DNA of 8,495 nt from an uncultured Pseudorhodobacter sp. (GTDB lineage: Bacteria > Pseudomonadota > Alphaproteobacteria > Rhodobacterales > Rhodobacteraceae), in NCBI GenBank assembly GCA_945957495.1, contig CAMFLG010000114.1, forward strand, positions 1 to 8,495, read 5' to 3'. The notes under the pieces are model-generated. The model searched no databases and was not told where the DNA came from. It worked only from the letters and a program-made list of their open reading frames with translations. The position numbers and the translations under genes were made by a program. Below, one piece after another: positions 6,977-8,495 of this stretch (position 1 is its first letter; the number at the start of each line of letters is the position of its first letter).

Positions 6977-7005
6977 TAGATACGCCCGTCCCTCACCAGC
7001 CGCAA
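6977..7005 (-). promoter_or_regulatory. Weak candidate promoter for ispG
   Basis: In the 78-base gap between the HXXEE stop and the ispG start, TTGCGG (7000-7005) is followed after 17 bases by TATCTA (6977-6982), with TATAAG overlapping just beyond. The -35 is fair and the -10 poor. It would give ispG expression independent of the upstream gene. Confidence 0.25.
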
Positions 7006-7026
7006 CGATGCAGGTGAGTTTGACCG

Positions 7027-7503
7027 TCAGGAACGATCCTGCCGGAAATAGGGCAAGGATGCGATCCGCAATAAAACGATCGGCGTCGCCATCAAAAGCG
7101 CGCCAATAGCGAAAGCGGCAGCGATACCCGCGGTCTCCACAAGACCAGCCTGCACCGCCCGCCGCATCGTCAGCCAGCCAAGCGGCAGAAACAGCACGAC
7201 GGCGGTAAACAACCCCGGCGAAAACCGCCCCTTGGTGCGGATCACCGGCAGAATGTGAAACAAGACTGCGTTAATGATCATCAGGGCCGGAAACCCCAGC
7301 GCGACCGCTGGAAAACCTGTGGCGCACCCGGCTGCGGCAACGCCAAGAACCACAACCACCGCGTTTGTCACATAGAAATCCGACCATTCCACGGGAAGCT
7401 TGATCACCGCACGCGCCCAATCGCGCCAGTTCAGCGCATGCTCTTCAAGAATATGCACCGCATAGGCCGCAAGGCACAGCCAAAGCCAGGGGGAAAGGTC
7501 CAT
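7027..7503 (-). CDS. HXXEE-domain integral membrane protein of unknown function
   Basis: Small hydrophobic protein of 158 residues. The N-terminal helix carries the motif that names the family, H17-I-L-E20-E21, followed by H22. Probable membrane segments lie at about residues 4-20, 44-64, 67-88, 98-116 and 122-147. Further polar residues within or near helices are N47, N78 and H83. The combination of His, Glu and Asn in membrane helices suggests a buried metal or catalytic site, but the family has no known activity that I can name. The frame is open back to 7590, but the ATG at 7503 is chosen because the first helix begins directly after it and GGAG lies 11 bases upstream. The gene sits between rodZ and ispG, which are often adjacent, so it may have been inserted here. 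Transfer is not proven; its base composition looks similar to that of its neighbours. Confidence 0.85.
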   Translation of the reverse strand: MDLSPWLWLCLAAYAVHILEEHALNWRDWARAVIKLPVEWSDFYVTNAVVVVLGVAAAGCATGFPAVALGFPALMIINAVLFHILPVIRTKGRFSPGLFTAVVLFLPLGWLTMRRAVQAGLVETAGIAAAFAIGALLMATPIVLLRIASLPYFRQDRS

Positions 7504-7547
7504 GTCTATCTTTTCTCCGATACCACAAGGGACGCTAGCCGCCCTCC

Positions 7548-7574
7548 GCCCGATAATCAACGCAGTATTCGGGC
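7548..7574. repeat. Imperfect palindrome upstream of the HXXEE gene
   Basis: GCCCGATA (7548-7555) and TATTCGGGC (7566-7574) can pair with one bulged base around a 10-base loop. It lies 45 bases upstream of the HXXEE start, within its probable leader. It may be chance. Confidence 0.3.
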
Positions 7575-7654
7575 TGTCTGGCTCTGCCACGATTCCAGAT
7601 TGGTGTCCGGGTCGAAATCATCGCCCAGAACAGTCGATCCTGTAAGTTCTTAAA

Positions 7655-7685
7655 ATTAGATTCAAATTGTGCTTCACATTGGCAA
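7655..7685 (-). promoter_or_regulatory. Candidate promoter of the HXXEE gene
   Basis: On the minus strand, TTGCCA (7680-7685) and TCTAAT (7655-7660) each match five of six consensus bases, but the 19-base spacing is long. The site is in the only AT-rich patch of the region and would give a leader of about 150 bases. The -35 box overlaps the T-tract side of the upstream hairpin block. Confidence 0.25.
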
Positions 7686-7704
7686 AAAATACTCCACGGG
7701 GGAG
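7685..7704 (-). terminator. Short CTCC/GGAG stem followed by a T-rich tract
   Basis: On the minus strand, CTCC and GGAG flank a short loop and are followed immediately by TATTTTTT. This is the usual order of an intrinsic terminator, though the stem is only about 4 bp. It is the third hairpin after rodZ and the only one with a real T-tract. It could stop read-through that escapes the terminator at 7796-7822. Confidence 0.4.
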
Positions 7705-7729
7705 GTCGCATTGGCAAAGCCAATGTGAC
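7705..7729. repeat. 11-bp hairpin of a composite palindromic block
   Basis: GTCGCATTGGC (7705-7715) and GCCAATGTGAC (7719-7729) pair around an AAA loop. In plus-strand RNA all 11 pairs form, with one G-U. In minus-strand RNA the same position is an A-C mismatch. A third copy of the arm, TCACATTGGC at 7674-7683, is a perfect 10-base complement of 7719-7728. Confidence 0.6.
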
Positions 7730-7730
7730 G

Positions 7731-7749
7731 CGGGGGTGTGAAACCCCCG
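7731..7749. repeat. 7-bp GC-only-core hairpin of the composite palindromic block
   Basis: CGGGGGT and ACCCCCG pair perfectly around a GTGAA loop, directly beside the hairpin at 7705-7729. On the minus strand it is the first structure of the block after the rodZ terminator. Confidence 0.6.
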
Positions 7750-7795
7750 GCGACGCCAGCCATTCGGCATCAATGACATGCCACCACACATGCCA

Positions 7796-7822
7796 AAGCC
7801 CCAGAGCAAGCGCCCGGGGCTT
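7796..7822 (-). terminator. Intrinsic-type terminator of rodZ
   Basis: AAGCCCC and GGGGCTT pair perfectly (7796-7802 with 7816-7822) around a 13-base loop, beginning 22 bases after the rodZ stop. On the minus strand the stem ends in CTTT, giving a short U-run. This is the best-placed terminator in the window and implies that ispG is not simply cotranscribed with rodZ. Confidence 0.55.
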
Positions 7823-7844
7823 AAGTCACGTCCTCACTCAGATG

Positions 7845-8495
7845 TCAGTTCGACGGTGCAGGCGCCGACGCATCAGCCACGTTGACAAACTGCGCCAGAT
7901 CGGCGTCGCCCGACAGGTCCGCCACCGTATAGGCCCCGGTCAACGCCTCTGCCGACAGGGCCACGTTCTTGACCACCTGCGCCCCGGGCGAGGCCGGGCC
8001 ATAGGTCTTGCCGTTCACCACGAAATAGATCGACCCGGAATTGCCCGCCCGCAGCAGAGCCGCCTGTTCCAGATTAGGCACCGGATAGCGTTCGCCCGCA
8101 TCCAGGATCTTTTCGAACAGCACCGTGCCATCCGCCGCCGACACCCGCACCCAGGATGGGCGCACGGCCAGAACCTCGACCCCCGGCTTGGCATCGGCCA
8201 CAACCTGAACCGTATCGCCTGCAGCCGCCTCATCCATGGCAAGCGAGGTCGCATCGCTGGCCACCACACCCGCATCCCGCGGATTGATTGCGGCAATCGG
8301 GCCATCGCGCGGCGTCAGCACCGGCGCGTCCAACGCCTGCGGCTGATACAGCCGGTCCAGCGGGTCTGCCGTCACGCCAGAGGCGTCCGCAACCTGCGCA
8401 TCGGCGGGTTTCGCCTGCACCGTCACATTCGCCAGCGGGTCCAGTTCGGCCACCACGTTCGGCGCCTGCTCGGTCGGGGCCAGTTGCACGCGCTG
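7845..8495 (-). CDS. rodZ: RodZ-like protein, C-terminal DUF4115 part, truncated by window edge
   Basis: The visible 216 residues are the periplasmic end of a RodZ-type protein, an inner-membrane partner of MreB in the elongation machinery. The frame is open to the right edge; a GTG at 8489 is an internal Val codon, not a start. About the first 95 visible residues form an Ala/Pro/Asp-rich linker without clear domains. The DUF4115 domain follows at about 100-175, with the typical SWVRVSAADGTVLFEK beta-strand segment, an LLRAGNSGSIYFVVNGK-like turn region and a short acidic tail ending APAPSN. The N-terminal helix-turn-helix and the membrane helix expected of RodZ are outside the window. Assignment rests on the DUF4115 pattern and on proximity to ispG, which follows rodZ in E. 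coli too. A generic DUF4115 protein of other function is the alternative. Confidence 0.85.
   Translation of the reverse strand, partial: QRVQLAPTEQAPNVVAELDPLANVTVQAKPADAQVADASGVTADPLDRLYQPQALDAPVLTPRDGPIAAINPRDAGVVASDATSLAMDEAAAGDTVQVVADAKPGVEVLAVRPSWVRVSAADGTVLFEKILDAGERYPVPNLEQAALLRAGNSGSIYFVVNGKTYGPASPGAQVVKNVALSAEALTGAYTVADLSGDADLAQFVNVADASAPAPSN

Larger units (their letters stand above)
7504..7844. other. 341-bp gene-free stretch between the HXXEE gene and rodZ
   Basis: No credible coding frame is seen. Short open frames on the minus strand only read through palindromes, and two different frames cross the same palindromic block. The stretch holds a rodZ terminator next to 7845, two adjacent hairpins (7705-7749), a CTCC/GGAG element with a T-tract, an AT-rich patch (about 7641-7690) that could hold a promoter, and an imperfect palindrome at 7548-7574. 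Nothing resembling a tRNA or an insertion-sequence end was found. Confidence 0.7.

Noticed and set aside
6949..7005. TTG start adding 19 residues to IspG
   Set aside because: The ATG at 6948 gives the same 372-residue length as E. coli IspG, and the added residues match nothing expected at this N-terminus.
7504..7590. N-terminal extension of the HXXEE protein by 29 residues
   Set aside because: The extension is polar and not family-like, and the first helix begins right after the ATG at 7503.
7535..7809. Two overlapping minus-strand small open frames downstream of rodZ
   Set aside because: Both read through the same palindromic block in different frames, and neither shows a domain or a convincing ribosome site.
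1..8495. CRISPR array, insertion sequence, prophage, toxin-antitoxin pair or tRNA
   Set aside because: No regularly spaced repeats, transposase or phage genes, terminal inverted repeats with target duplications, or cloverleaf-like segments were seen.

Overview
The window looks like chromosomal core DNA of an alphaproteobacterium of the Rhodobacteraceae type. It is very GC-rich, with codons ending mostly in G or C. The proteins match Rhodobacter/Roseobacter-style homologues as I recall them; I could not run a search. Six of the seven gene calls lie on the minus strand. The one plus-strand gene encodes a periplasmic disulfide oxidoreductase.

Layout, left to right. (1) 1-1936, minus: the N-terminal 645 residues of a class A penicillin-binding protein (PBP1A, mrcA), running off the left edge. 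It has its own likely promoter at 1966-1993. (2) 2041-3258, minus: a secreted AMIN plus Amidase_3 N-acetylmuramoyl-L-alanine amidase, followed by a hairpin. (3) 3267-4409, minus: a fold-type I PLP aminotransferase only 8 bases upstream of the amidase and probably cotranscribed with it. (4) 4410-4487: a 78-base divergent promoter region. (5) 4488-5240, plus: an ScsC/Com1-like DsbA-family protein with a CGYC active site. (6) 5251-5333: three consecutive hairpins in the convergent gap. (7) 5323-5826, minus: a cupin protein, translationally coupled to ispG. (8) 5830-6948, minus: ispG of the MEP isoprenoid pathway. (9) 7027-7503, minus: a small HXXEE-family membrane protein. (10) 7504-7844: a gene-free stretch with a terminator and a composite palindromic block. 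(11) 7845-8495, minus: the C-terminal periplasmic part of a RodZ-like DUF4115 protein, running off the right edge.

The theme is cell-envelope construction. PBP1A polymerises and crosslinks peptidoglycan, the amidase cleaves it, RodZ organises elongation, and IspG makes the isoprenoid precursor of the undecaprenyl carrier. The disulfide protein could maintain cysteines in periplasmic proteins. The aminotransferase, cupin and HXXEE proteins have no assigned substrate.

I see no convincing new multi-gene system, CRISPR array, prophage, insertion sequence, rRNA or tRNA. The parts most worth a second look are non-coding. One is the composite hairpin block downstream of rodZ, which contains three copies of one arm and could adopt alternative folds. 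Another is the hairpin triplet between the DsbA-like and cupin genes. A third is the insertion of the HXXEE gene and about 340 non-coding bases into the widely conserved rodZ-ispG pair.
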